Shown here: piece by piece, positions 45,830-58,530 of the stretch
Layout: every line of letters starts with the position of its first letter
Position numbering within the stretch: the stretch's first letter is position 1
Assembly: GCF_050947875.1 (NCBI RefSeq)
Contig: NC_134568.1
Location: 263,322,315 to 263,386,314 of the forward strand
Source of the DNA: Dermacentor variabilis
Taxonomy: Eukaryota; Arthropoda; Arachnida; Ixodida; Ixodidae
Direction: 5' to 3'
Length of the DNA: 64,000 nucleotides
Translations under genes and position numbers: made by a program
Notes under the pieces: model-generated
Told to the model about the DNA's origin: nothing
Databases searched by the model: none
What the model saw: only the letters and a program-made list of their open reading frames with translations

Positions 45830-46870
45830 ACTGTGGCGCTGCAGTGGATCACGGCGGCGGCGTTGATGATAGTGCGACGCGCACATAATGCCAGAGGTAG
45901 CGCAGTGCTGGTGATTCCTCTCAGCGCCGGAGATGGCCGCGATAGCAGGGTATCGAGCCCGAGGAAGAGGCCGTGAAGGACAATCGAGAGTATTTGCAAA
46001 GGTGCGCAAAGTCAGTTACTGAACCTGTTCCTCCTCTTCGGAGGAGCGAGCTTATTCGTCGAGAGCCGGCCGGCTGGCGGGTGCGTAATGCAAGCCACGC
46101 GAAACCTGGCATTAGCGAAAGCGTTGCTTCCAACGAGAGAGTGCCGTCTCGGGGAGTTTCACGGGGCCGCCGAAGTTGTGAAAGCAGCCCGGCCGAGCCG
46201 CCGAACCGGGCGAGGGGAAAGGTCAACGATTTACTCTCGCCTCCGCGCTGCATGCCCGCTGGCCGCGCATGCCGTCTCGCAGCGGTGGTGGCTGCCACAC
46301 ACCCGCCACTGCCTCGCGTTTTCGAACGGTCACGCTGGTCGCCGGGGTCAGCGGCGCGATTTGGATGCCTGGTCACGTCCCTCGTCACGACGAGTGGAAG
46401 GCGCGCTCGCTTCAGTTTCACTTCCGTTTCTCGCGCGCGAGGGCGGCCGCCGCCGCACTGGCATGCCTCGACGCTCGGAGAAATGAGGCGCTGAAAAGGG
46501 CTGCAGGGGAAGCCGCCCAATGTAACAAGTGCGCGCGTGCCCTTGCCTTCCAGGCCGGCTCATCTGGGAGCCGCGACACGTCACTTGCGATGCGTGTCAC
46601 GGGCGCTGCTCACTGTTTTTACCGCTCTGACGGAGGAGGGCCTTGGACAGGCGAGCGGGAGGCGCGCTTGACAGATTAGCGCGCCGTGGATTCTGCGAAA
46701 AAGTGGTCCTGCTTCAAGCCACAAAAGTTGCATGCGCCCGCAGCGGGCCCCCCTTGTTTATGCGCCCTAAAGAGCCTGCTCTGCTCGCCCACTTTGTCCT
46801 TTGCCGCCGGGGCACCGCTACAAGCCTGCCTTGGTTTCCAAGCCTCACCCCGGTAATATAGCTGTGGTAA
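45830..46870. other. GC-rich, CpG-rich kilobase
   Basis: Clearly richer in G, C and CG dinucleotides than its surroundings. Long frames occur on both strands at once (for example plus 45973-46494 and minus 45921-46520), which is expected from base composition alone. It might be a promoter-associated or otherwise unmethylated region. No splice-supported exon or protein family recognised. Confidence 0.4.
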
Positions 46871-47171
46871 AAAAGCGGGCGGAAGCTCGGTGTGAGAGGT
46901 AACTTTATTTTTCACTGCTACGGACTTTACCTGGCGGATCAGGATCAGGCGTGAAGACGCACGAGCGGCCGACTGACGGCTCACAATCCTGTGCAAACTC
47001 CCCCAAGCGTATGCGACTACCTCAGTGAGGCGACAATGATGGTAATGGTGGGAGGGCGAACGAAGACACCACGATGACAACACAATCACTGTTACGGCGG
47101 CGACGACAACGACGACGACGGGAGCATGCTGTCGATACATTAACACCTGAACGACAGCGAAGAGCTTCCTT
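46871..47171. other. Unassigned spacer
   Basis: Contains a short 'acgacgacgacg'-type repeat at about 47100-47120; nothing else recognised. Confidence 0.4.
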
Positions 47172-48232
47172 TGCGAGAGAGAGAGAGTAAAACATCTTTA
47201 TTAATAATATCTGAATGGCGAGAGCAGTGTGGAAGGAACCCTCAGTCCAGGGTCCCTAAGATGATTCCGGCGATGTTTCGAGCCCGTTGTATCACTGCTC
47301 GGAGGACCTCGGAAGGTCCGTCGCGGAGGGCATCGTCCCATAGCTCTTTGTTGCGTAGGGGGTAAAGGAGAGTTGGCAAGGGAGGAAAGAGGTTTGGAGT
47401 GCACTCAATCGTGACGTGGAAGATTATGGGCGAGCTGCCACAGCCAGGGCAACGATCTGCATAACAGTGTGGGTAGAATTTATTGAGAGAGACAAGATTA
47501 GGAAATGTTGCGGTTTGTAACTGGCGTAATGCCACTGCTTCCTCCCGCGAGAAGGACGGCGGTGGTGCGGCGTGGGTGCGACGAATGCGTGTATAATGAC
47601 GGAGTATGTCTTTATAACGGAGCAAGGGATCCCCCCACTCTGAACTAGTCGCCTCACCACGCCGAGTCGCCCGGAGGGAAATTTCTCGGGCAACCGCATG
47701 TGCGCGTTCGTTACCTGGCAGCGAGGTATGACCAGGGGTCCAGAGTAAGTGGATGTGGGGAGGTGTGGTTAGTGTATTTTGCGGGATCTGTTTGAGAATT
47801 TGGTGCGCCGCTCTCGGGATGCCATGTCCTGATAGGAACGCCCGGCATGCCTGTTGCGAGTCCGTCAATATATACACTTCCTCAGGAACACGGATGGCGT
47901 ATCGAATTGCAAGAGCAACACCGAGAATTTCTCCGTAAGCGGCATTTGTTCCGAGCATTGCAGCAGAGTCTCTCAGGGATTCGGTACCATCCAAAACTAC
48001 CGAGGTATAGCCCTCTTGAGTGCGTGATGTGTCCGTGTATAAAGTGTGTGTTTCCGGGATGTTTGCAAGCATGCGGCCAATGTATCGTACACAAGCTTTG
48101 CGCCGCCCTTCGTCATGCTCGGGGTGCATATTACGTGGCAATGGATGAATACTTAGTGCTTGGCGTATCGCTGACGACAAGATCGTTGGACGGGTTTCAG
48201 ATTCAAGGGGTGGGACAGAGCATCCTAGCCGA
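47172..48232 (-). mobile_element. LINE 3' half with open RNase H frame
   Basis: Minus-strand, 5'-truncated element. Its 3' end reads 'taataaagatgttttactct' followed by a (TC)n tail (47178-47190). One long open frame covers RNase H to the C-terminus, so it is a comparatively young insertion. Confidence 0.85.
47242..48180 (-). CDS. LINE ORF2 RNase H and C-terminal domain (partial)
   Basis: 312 open codons; the start shown is just the first in-frame ATG because RT is missing upstream. RNase H motifs in order: Asp in 'HTLYTDTSRTQEGYTSVV', Glu in 'NAAYGEILGVALAIR', Asp in 'YILTDSQQACRAFL', and 'LLWTPGHTSLPGNERAHAVA' with the His and Asn. All catalytic positions look intact. The tail has 'SFSREEAVALRQLQTATFPN' and a CCHC-like 'CPGCGSSPIIFHVTIEC' block as in I-superfamily ORF2 proteins. 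RNase H would clear the RNA template during target-primed reverse transcription. Without RT and endonuclease it cannot transpose on its own. Confidence 0.88.
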   Translation of the reverse strand: MSSAIRQALSIHPLPRNMHPEHDEGRRKACVRYIGRMLANIPETHTLYTDTSRTQEGYTSVVLDGTESLRDSAAMLGTNAAYGEILGVALAIRYAIRVPEEVYILTDSQQACRAFLSGHGIPRAAHQILKQIPQNTLTTPPHIHLLWTPGHTSLPGNERAHAVAREISLRATRRGEATSSEWGDPLLRYKDILRHYTRIRRTHAAPPPSFSREEAVALRQLQTATFPNLVSLNKFYPHCYADRCPGCGSSPIIFHVTIECTPNLFPPLPTLLYPLRNKELWDDALRDGPSEVLRAVIQRARNIAGIILGTLD

Positions 48233-48317
48233 GTGAGAAGATGGCGGCCAGTAGGAGTGAGTAGGAGGCGCTGGCGGTGGCTGAGAGGAACGCTGAGACT
48301 GACTGTTACGCTGAAAG

Positions 48318-48675
48318 AACGAGAAGAAAGGGGGCTAACTGAGGGGCCCGATTTTTATTAATCATATTACGAGAAGCCAATATACAAGGACGCCAAGGAC
48401 AACATAGGGGAAATTATTTGTACTTACTGATAGAATTAACTGAAGCGAAGGCGCTAAAACGACGGAGGACAAAGAAGAAACACACACACACAGGGGCGTG
48501 TTGGTTAAGCATGATCTGGCGCCAACTATCCATTCTAACATAGAATTAAAGAAATGATCAATTAATGGCAATGAAAATGGACGAAAGAAACTACTTGCCG
48601 CAGGTGGGGAACGATCCAACGTCTTCGCATTACGCGAGCGATGCTCTAACGAGAGCACCGCATTGAGCTACCGCA
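48318..48675 (-). repeat. Second tRNA-headed SINE family, left arm of palindrome
   Basis: Minus-strand copy. The tRNA-like head is at the right ('gagctaccgc' at 48665-48674; 'cttcgcattacgcg' near 48622-48640). The tail at the left is 'aggggcccgatttttattaa'. About 100 bases of extra sequence with a short (AC)n lie inside it at about 48440-48535. Related copies: 48679-48858, 52352-52590 and 52818-52987. Confidence 0.8.
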
Positions 48676-48678
48676 CCC

Positions 48679-48858
48679 GCGGTAGCTCATTTGGTTAGAG
48701 CATCGCGCGCCAAATGCGAAGACGTGGGATCGTTCCCCACCTGCAGCAAGTTTTTTTTCATCTACTTTCATTGCCATTCGTTTATCTTTTCTTTAATTCA
48801 ATTAGCAAGTACAAGCAATTTCCTCTATGTTGACCTTGGTGTCTTTGTTGGCTTCTCA
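48679..48858 (+). repeat. Second SINE family, right arm of palindrome
   Basis: Head GCGGTAGCTCATTTGGTTAG contains an A box. 'gtgggatcgttccccacc' (48724-48741) is a B-box and T-arm-like hairpin. The body 'ctactttcattgccatt', 'aattcaattagcaagtac' and 'ttggcttctcatgatatg' follows. By the anticodon-stem region of the copy at 52560 (tcgcacgcgtaatgcga) the head looks tRNA-Thr(CGU)-like. Not a functional tRNA gene: the anticodon stem is mismatched here and a SINE body follows. Confidence 0.82.
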
Positions 48859-52590
<3,732 letters not shown>

Positions 52591-52817
52591 GTCATCCCAT
52601 CCACTTTCTGAGGTATTTATGTGTTACTACTAGAACTAACCCTGGGAGTGTTAGACAGCGCCACCACTCACAAATCTTGGTGGCGGATGTGGAACATTCT
52701 TTCTGCTGCAGGTGTCACGAGTACGTTATCTTTTTGGATGAAGGAAACTGGTCAGTAAACCCACACGTGCTACCTGGAGGCATCAATGTTGCTGGATTCG
52801 ATACCCTCGTCATGCAA
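52591..52817. other. Spacer between SINE pieces
   Basis: Unassigned; contains 'gttgctggattcgatacc' at 52790-52807, a weak B-box-like string. Confidence 0.35.
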
Positions 52818-52987
52818 TAAACGAGCAGAAAGGGGGTTAACCGCAGGGCCCGATATTTATTAATCATACCATAAGAAATTGTTTTTTTCATCCACTTCTA
52901 TCTCCCTTAATTTATCACTTCTTTAATTCAATTAGTGACTATAGAAGTAATTTCCCCTGTGTTTTCCTTAGTATCATTGTGTGTTGG
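52818..52987. repeat. Chimeric SINE piece, tails in opposite orientations
   Basis: 52818-52876 matches the SINE tail in minus orientation ('agggcccgatatttattaat'). 52877-52987 matches the SINE body in plus orientation ('ttcatccacttctatctccc', 'aattcaattagtgactat', 'gtgttggtct'). The head is missing, so two copies were fused with loss of the centre. Confidence 0.75.
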
Positions 52988-52989
52988 TC

Positions 52990-53121
<132 letters not shown>

Positions 53122-53199
53122 AAAATGGGCATGTATTGAAGCTCGTTCAAGGGGTCGCATTGCAAGGGTCTCGCGCCGAAGCAATGACAGTGCATGCAT

Positions 53200-54250
53200 C
53201 GCTTCATGCAAATTTTCCACTACCCTGGATGGATTTACCATTCTCAATCCACGAACTTAAGGCAACATTAGCTTTGTGTAGCCGCACATCAGCGCCAGGA
53301 CCTGACGGAATTTCCTACTGAGCTCTGTGTCACCTGGGGGAGCGAGCGAGAGGAGTTGTCCTTGAGGTGCACAATGAATCTTGGAGAGATGGCACGCTAC
53401 CAACAACCTGGAAGACAAGTCGCCTTGTTCCACTGCTGAAGCCTGGCAAGTCGCCGTTGGAACTCTCATCATATCGGCCGATCGCTTTGGCGAGCTGTGT
53501 GGGCAAAGTAATGGAGAGGATGGTCCTAGGACTCCTGGAGGGGTACTTGGAGTACCACAACACCTACCCAGATGCCATGGCGGGCTTCCGACGTGGTCGA
53601 TCATCGATCGATAGCGTCGTCGACCTGGTCACCTACATTCAGCATGAGAAATGCCGTAAGCGTCTCTGCGCTTCTTTACTCCTCGACGTTAAAGGGGCGT
53701 ATGACAACGTTACGCATGAAGCCATCCTCTCTGCTCTCGCAGAGGTAGGAGTGGGTGGTCGGATGTTTCAATGGATACAGAGCTATCTCTCCATTCGATC
53801 CTTTTTTGTAAGCACCGAGGAAGGCCATACTTGTCTACATTATAGCTGCCACGGCGTCCCGCAGGGCGGTGTGCTTAGCCCTGTGTTATTTAATCTGACA
53901 CTAATTGCTCTCCTTGAGCACGTGCCAACCACAGTCAGGCTATCAATGTACATCTGTATATGGACGTCTGCAGTAACACGCCTACAGTTGCGAACGAGAA
54001 TTCAGAGAGCCGCCACACAAACCGCTATCTACCTCCGTAATCGAGGCCTGGAAATTTCCTCCGAGAAATGCGCACTAGTGTCATTTACGCGCAAACCCAT
54101 GGAAAACTACAGCGTAATGATAAATGGCCAAATAATACGACGGGTCCGACCGTACAAGTTTCTAGGTGTCATAATCGACAGGGACTTGTCATGGAGCCCT
54201 CACGTATTATACGTGAAAAAACGGTTGACAGCCATCTGTCACCAAGGGTG
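53200..54250 (+). pseudogene. LINE reverse transcriptase with catalytic motif deleted
   Basis: I-superfamily-like RT, 5' truncated. 'SAPGPDGIS' near 53291, then a stop and frame change at about 53320-53367. From 53367 the frame is open for 294 codons: 'SSYRPIALASCVGKVMERMV', motif A LDVKGAYDNV, motif B HGVPQGGVLSPVLFNL. Next comes the place where motif C (Tyr-Ala-Asp-Asp) should stand. Here 'LSMY' is followed directly by 'ICIWTS', so Ala-Asp-Asp is gone through a nine-base in-frame loss at about 53950. 'GLEISSEKCALVSFTRKP' and 'YKFLGVIIDRDLSWSPHV' follow normally. It joins a minus-strand gypsy fragment at about 54250. Confidence 0.88.
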
Positions 54251-55085
54251 ATCGGGAGAGCGCATCTGCGTCAGAATGTTGACGCCCGGAGCGATAGATA
54301 ACGCGAATGTCAGATTCTTGGAGTCGAAGAGTCCAACGTCCAAGACGCCCCGACAGGTCTTTCAGCTAGTGGCGCAAGCCGGCACAGCGCGTGGTGGTCT
54401 GTCACGACATCAAAAGGGTGACCATACAAGTAAGGGCGAAATTCGCATAAAACCCAAACCATAGCCAAGAACTCTTTCTTTGTGACAGAATAATTGGTTT
54501 TTGCCTTTGTGAGGGCACGGCTCGCGTACGCAACCGCATATTCCGGGAAGCCAGGCTTGCTCTGTGCAAGGACGGCTCCAAGACCAACGGCGCTGGCGCC
54601 CTTATGAACTTCAGTCGGAGCACTCGGGTCGTAGTGACGTAGAATGGGCGGGGAGGTAAGAATACGATACAAAGTGGCGAAGGCTTGGTCACATGCCGGC
54701 GTCCATTCGCGAAGGTCACCAGAGCCAGCCAGGAGCTTCGTCAGGAGTGCGATGATGCAGGCAAAATTGCGCACAAAGCGACGAATATAAGAGAAGAGAC
54801 CGACAAACCTTCGGAACTCTTTCACTGTAATCAGCCGCGGAAATTCTGCAACAGCACGATGCTTGTCAGGGTCGGGAAGGACGCAGTCTTTGAAAAGCAC
54901 GTGGTGAAGTATGATCATCTGGCGGGCTACGAAGTGGCAATTTTTCAGGTTATAATTTGAAGGCTGGTGGTGGCAAGTAAAGTAAGAACTTCGCGTAGAC
55001 GAGTGAGGTGAGTGGTAAAATCAGGGGAGAAAACTACCACGTCATCTAAATAACACAAACGCGTCTTGCATTTGATGCTTTGCCC
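54251..55085 (-). pseudogene. pol: Ty3/gypsy RT-RNase H fragment
   Basis: Minus strand, entering in the RT palm with [13 protein letters not shown] near 55050-55015. The frame breaks through 54960, then 202 codons are open: '[17 protein letters not shown]', '[16 protein letters not shown]', '[19 protein letters not shown]'. RNase H follows: '[20 protein letters not shown]', in which the first catalytic Asp is replaced by Gly, then '[20 protein letters not shown]' and '[16 protein letters not shown]' with another catalytic Asp. Conventional gypsy type, different from both other gypsy families in the window. No LTR identified. Confidence 0.87.
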
Positions 55086-55324
55086 CGATACCCCGCACCT
55101 CCACCAAATAAAATGGGGATTTATTACATTATGGCCGTCCTGCCCGCCATCATGGCGCCGCCGTACGTTGCGCTAGGCGTAACGCCGGCGGTGAAAGCTC
55201 GTGCAACGGATGGCAAGGGGCTCATATGAACAGTCCTAGCTCTTGTCATCAGCAGAACGAGCTCGGGTCTCTTGTCGAAGCGACGGCACTGCCTACAGCG
55301 TTGCATGCATATTATCCACTACAA
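55086..55324. other. Unassigned spacer
   Basis: GC-rich; nothing recognised. Confidence 0.35.
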
Positions 55325-55417
55325 TATATCATCATCATCATCATCATGGTTACGCCCACTGCAGGGCAAAGGCCTCTCCCATACTCCTCCAACTACCCCG
55401 GTCATGTACTACTATAT
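55325..55417 (-). repeat. RTE 3'-end remnant
   Basis: (ATC)n followed by 'ggttacgcccactgcagggc' and 'caactaccccggtcatgtac', nearly the same as the RTE 3' end at 23500-23565 on the same strand. Only about 70 bases beyond the tail are kept. Confidence 0.85.
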
Positions 55418-55447
55418 ATACAGCGTGAAATATTCTCTATACAGCGT

Positions 55448-55527
55448 GAAAGAAGCCCGCGAATACACGCAAAGCGCCTTGCACGGCCAGTCGCGCGGCA
55501 ACTTGCGTGTATTCGTGGGCGTCTTTC
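55448..55527. repeat. 25-bp-arm hairpin
   Basis: Left arm 55448-55472 and right arm 55503-55527 pair at 23 of 25 positions around a 30-base GC-rich loop. The upstream 14-mer 'tatacagcgtgaaa' occurs twice (about 55418 and 55437). Confidence 0.8.
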
Positions 55528-56559
55528 ATACTTGGACAAACACTTTTATGTAGCACGTATTGAGCAACAGAAAGATGTATCGGGAATTTTTCATCTTGCT
55601 CCACAATTTTCTCATTGACAATTTTAATCTAATTATAATGTTAGAGAAGTTTATCAACTAATTAAGACCAATTATGTAATTAGGCACAATGAAAAAAATA
55701 GTCTGAGTATCTCCAAGAGACAGCAAACAACGTTACCTTTGTTCTGTCCAGCTATGTTGCACTTGCATATTGTTAAGGTTCGGCTGAAGTGTTACTTGGG
55801 ACACCCTGTGTAGCTTTAGGTCCCACTCGGGTAATGCGTTTACTTAACGTGCTGCGGCGACAACCACGTCGCGATGGGGTGTTTCAGCACTGTCGCGCAG
55901 ATATGTTATATTGTTTATAACAAACGCGTCATGAAGTCTAATACCCGGGTCCTGATATATCAAATTACCGAATATATCGAATTATTTTTAGCACACGAAC
56001 TAGTTCTCTACAACCGTGCTTCACCGTATACAAATATTATTTCGTAATTTACTGTTTGATATTCCGAAGAACAGAAATCAGCTGACTAGCACTACTTTGT
56101 GGCTCAATATGCGGCGCTATATATGAGCGGGTTTGATCACGCTTGGATCGTCTGCAGTGTGAGCGATGTAGTAACAGTGGTGACCAAAGTGTTCTTTTTA
56201 TTCGACCTATGGCGACGGGGAAACGAGGGATGAGAATGTAGTCTGACCGGCGACGGCTACTACATGACGGCTGCAGTCATTGGTGTACACCGGAAACGAT
56301 GGACGGACAATCGGACGGACAAATAATACCGAGTTCCGAGCGTTTAACTGCTGTCACAGTAAAACGTCGCTCTTTAAGGTCCAGTCTGTCTCAAACCTAC
56401 AGTGACGTGTTCGTAACTGCAAATGAGGAGTATATAAAGAATGCGTTGGTATATTTACGTGCCACTCAAAATTTCAAGGACTGTCTCTTCATATTGTTTT
56501 TCTTCTTACCATTGTGCGACGTGTATTCTGAACCACGCAAATACTTATGCAAATGAGGT
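55528..56559. other. About 1 kb without recognised feature
   Basis: AT-rich. A frame of 85 codons at 56299-56556 has no motif. Confidence 0.45.
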
Positions 56560-56575
56560 GCATTAGCGCAAGCTC

Positions 56576-58257
56576 TTGGACCAGTTGGTGCATGATGAAA
56601 TTGAAAAAGGGGGTACCAGCGAAACACAGGTGGTGGAAAAACACTTTAAGCCTGCTTCGATGAAACCTGCCCAAGCGAAGAAGAACGCCGTGAGATTGCT
56701 AGAGAAGTGCAACCAAGGAAGGTTGGCTAAGGCAGTGGGCAAGTGTAGTAATGACCGGCTTCAAGTCTTCTTCACGGCGAAGACCCACAAGGTAGAATGT
56801 CCACTCAGAGCTATTGTGACAGAAAGTGGGTCATGGCAAAAAACAGTGAGCAGCTTCCTTCAGCGTCATTTGAACACCTTGAAACCAGCGGATCCGTTCG
56901 CCCTCCGAAGTTCAGCGAACTTAGTAGAAGTGTTAAATGACGGCCTACCTGGAGCAACCACAGCCTTTTCCTTAGACATAGAGGACCTTTATTACTCAAT
57001 TCCCCACGATGAATTGTTTGTGGCGGTGCGTGAAGCGATTGAATTTAATGGGGAGGTTCGTTTTCAAAACCTAGTAGGCATGAGCATTGGAGCGTTTTTT
57101 TGAATTGCTGTCCTGTTATTTAGAATCTACGCTGGTCGAGTTTAAGGGTCGCGTATTTTTGGAAAGGAAAGGGATTTGTATTCGGTCTAGCGTTGCCCCA
57201 GTGCTATGCAGTATTTTCTTGGCAAAAATTGACAACCTCATTGTAACATCCTTGAGCCATGTGGTCCGTGTCTTTAGATACGTTGACGATTTTTTGATCT
57301 TTTTAAGGCTTTCACCAGGGGACATAGTAGATAGTATAGCACAGGGTATTTTATCTCGTTTAAAGGAATGCTCTCGGGGTTTAAATTTCACCTACGAACT
57401 GCCAGATGACAAAGGAATTAGATTCCTCGACTTACAACTAACCTTTCATGACAATGACCATGTCTGCTCGATGTTATCACCCCGGACTAAAAAAAGCACT
57501 AATGCTGTATGATTCCAATCAGTCTAAGCTAGTAAAGAGGGGTGTAGCGGTTGGACGCCTTCTGGACGCGGTGCAGAAGAGCTGCTGCCACCGCATGGCG
57601 CATAGCCTGAAACAGCAGGTTGAGAGGTTGCTTGCAGCAGGTTTCCCTCTCTCAGTCATTAAGGCTGTTGCTGAAGCCAGTTTGCGCAAAGTAAAGGGTC
57701 TAGCAAGCCAGAAGTCACCGACACCAGAGCGAAAAAAGCAACTCGAAGTAATACCATACATTCATAAGATCTCCCACAGCATAAAGAAGGTGGCGGGAAG
57801 GCAAGGTGTAAGCGTTGTGTTTTCTGCACCTTGCAAATTGGCTAGCTTGTGCGGGAGGATTGAAAACGAGGGGAACAAGAGCGGGGCCTGTAAAGTTAAA
57901 CATGTGACACCCTTCATCAAGTGCAACACTGGGGTTGTTTACCGCATTCCGTTGGCTTGCGGTAAAGTCTATATAGGCCAGACAGGTAGGTGTGCTAACA
58001 AGCGCTTGCAAGAACATAACCTATCCTTAAACTGGGACCAGGCAAGCAATTTGGCGGTTCATTACCGCGGCTGCAATAAGTGCAAAAAAAGTGCACCATT
58101 GTTCGGTGGTGTGACCCTCTTAGGGAAGGGCAAGACCAGATACGAACGCGAAATCTTAGAAGCCTTTCACATTGGAAATGAGAAAGAAAATTGTGTCAGT
58201 GATACGACTTTGTGCTTAACAAACAAGGAACGTGCTTACCTATCGAGTAGGTAAGTA
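56576..58257 (+). pseudogene. Penelope RT with GIY-YIG endonuclease (two frameshifts)
   Basis: Three frames in series: 56576-57103, 57087-57512 and 57448-58257. RT core: 'RLQVFFTAKTHKVECPLRAI', 'AFSLDIEDLYYSIPHDEL' (motif A), and YVDDFLIF (motif C, 57279-57302). The first frame change is in a run of seven T at 57096-57102, the second near 57470. After a basic linker with Cys and His residues, the GIY-YIG domain begins at about 57934 with 'VVYRIPLACGKVYIGQTGR', and the catalytic-type Arg/His continue in 'KRLQEHN'. The domain ends before TAA/TAG at about 58255. Enzymatic residues look intact; only the indels disable it. This fold pairs nicking with reverse transcription in Penelope-like elements. 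Confidence 0.93.
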
Positions 58258-58260
58258 TGA

Positions 58261-58530
58261 TTAATAAAACACCGACATTCATGGACAGGTCTTGGGAGGA
58301 GTAGAAGTTGCGCATGCGTCGTCTGTTTTTCACATGGTAATGTATCTTCGAGGTGTTATCTGTGCACATGTCTTGGGAGGAGTGGAAGATGCGCATGCGT
58401 TGGAGGTTATGTGCGGCAATGTAAATTTCAATAAAGTACAGTTGAAAGTCCAGTGTCCGTCCGTATCTAACACCTTTTCCTTGTGTGCGCGTCCTTTGTG
58501 TTTCGCTGGTACCCTCTTTTTCAAGTTTAC
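58261..58530 (+). repeat. 3' region of the Penelope-like element
   Basis: Contains a near-duplicate of about 90 bases: 'tcttgggaggagtagaagtt' with 'gcgcatgcgtc' at about 58291-58321 and 'tcttgggaggagtggaagat' with 'gcgcatgcgtt' at about 58371-58401. 'ataaaacacc' and 'aataaagtac' (58430) could serve as poly-A signals. Ends with the inverted block at 58498-58525. Confidence 0.7.

Larger units (their letters stand above)
56560..58530 (+). mobile_element. Penelope-like element
   Basis: Plus-strand retroelement with a Penelope-type RT and a C-terminal GIY-YIG endonuclease, followed by about 270 bases of 3' sequence. The 28-base stretch 'ttgaaaaaggggg' to 'cgaaacaca' at 56601-56628 recurs inverted with one mismatch at about 58498-58525 near the 3' end, consistent with the complex inverted and repeated termini of Penelope-like elements. 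The 5' end is probably truncated because no N-terminal extension is visible. Confidence 0.9.

Noticed and set aside
45921..46679. Several long frames on both strands in the GC-rich block as host genes.
   Set aside because: Overlapping frames on both strands follow from GC-rich composition, and none shows a recognisable domain.
48679..48760. Functional tRNA gene.
   Set aside because: The tRNA-like head is followed by a SINE body shared by several copies and the anticodon stem is mismatched here.
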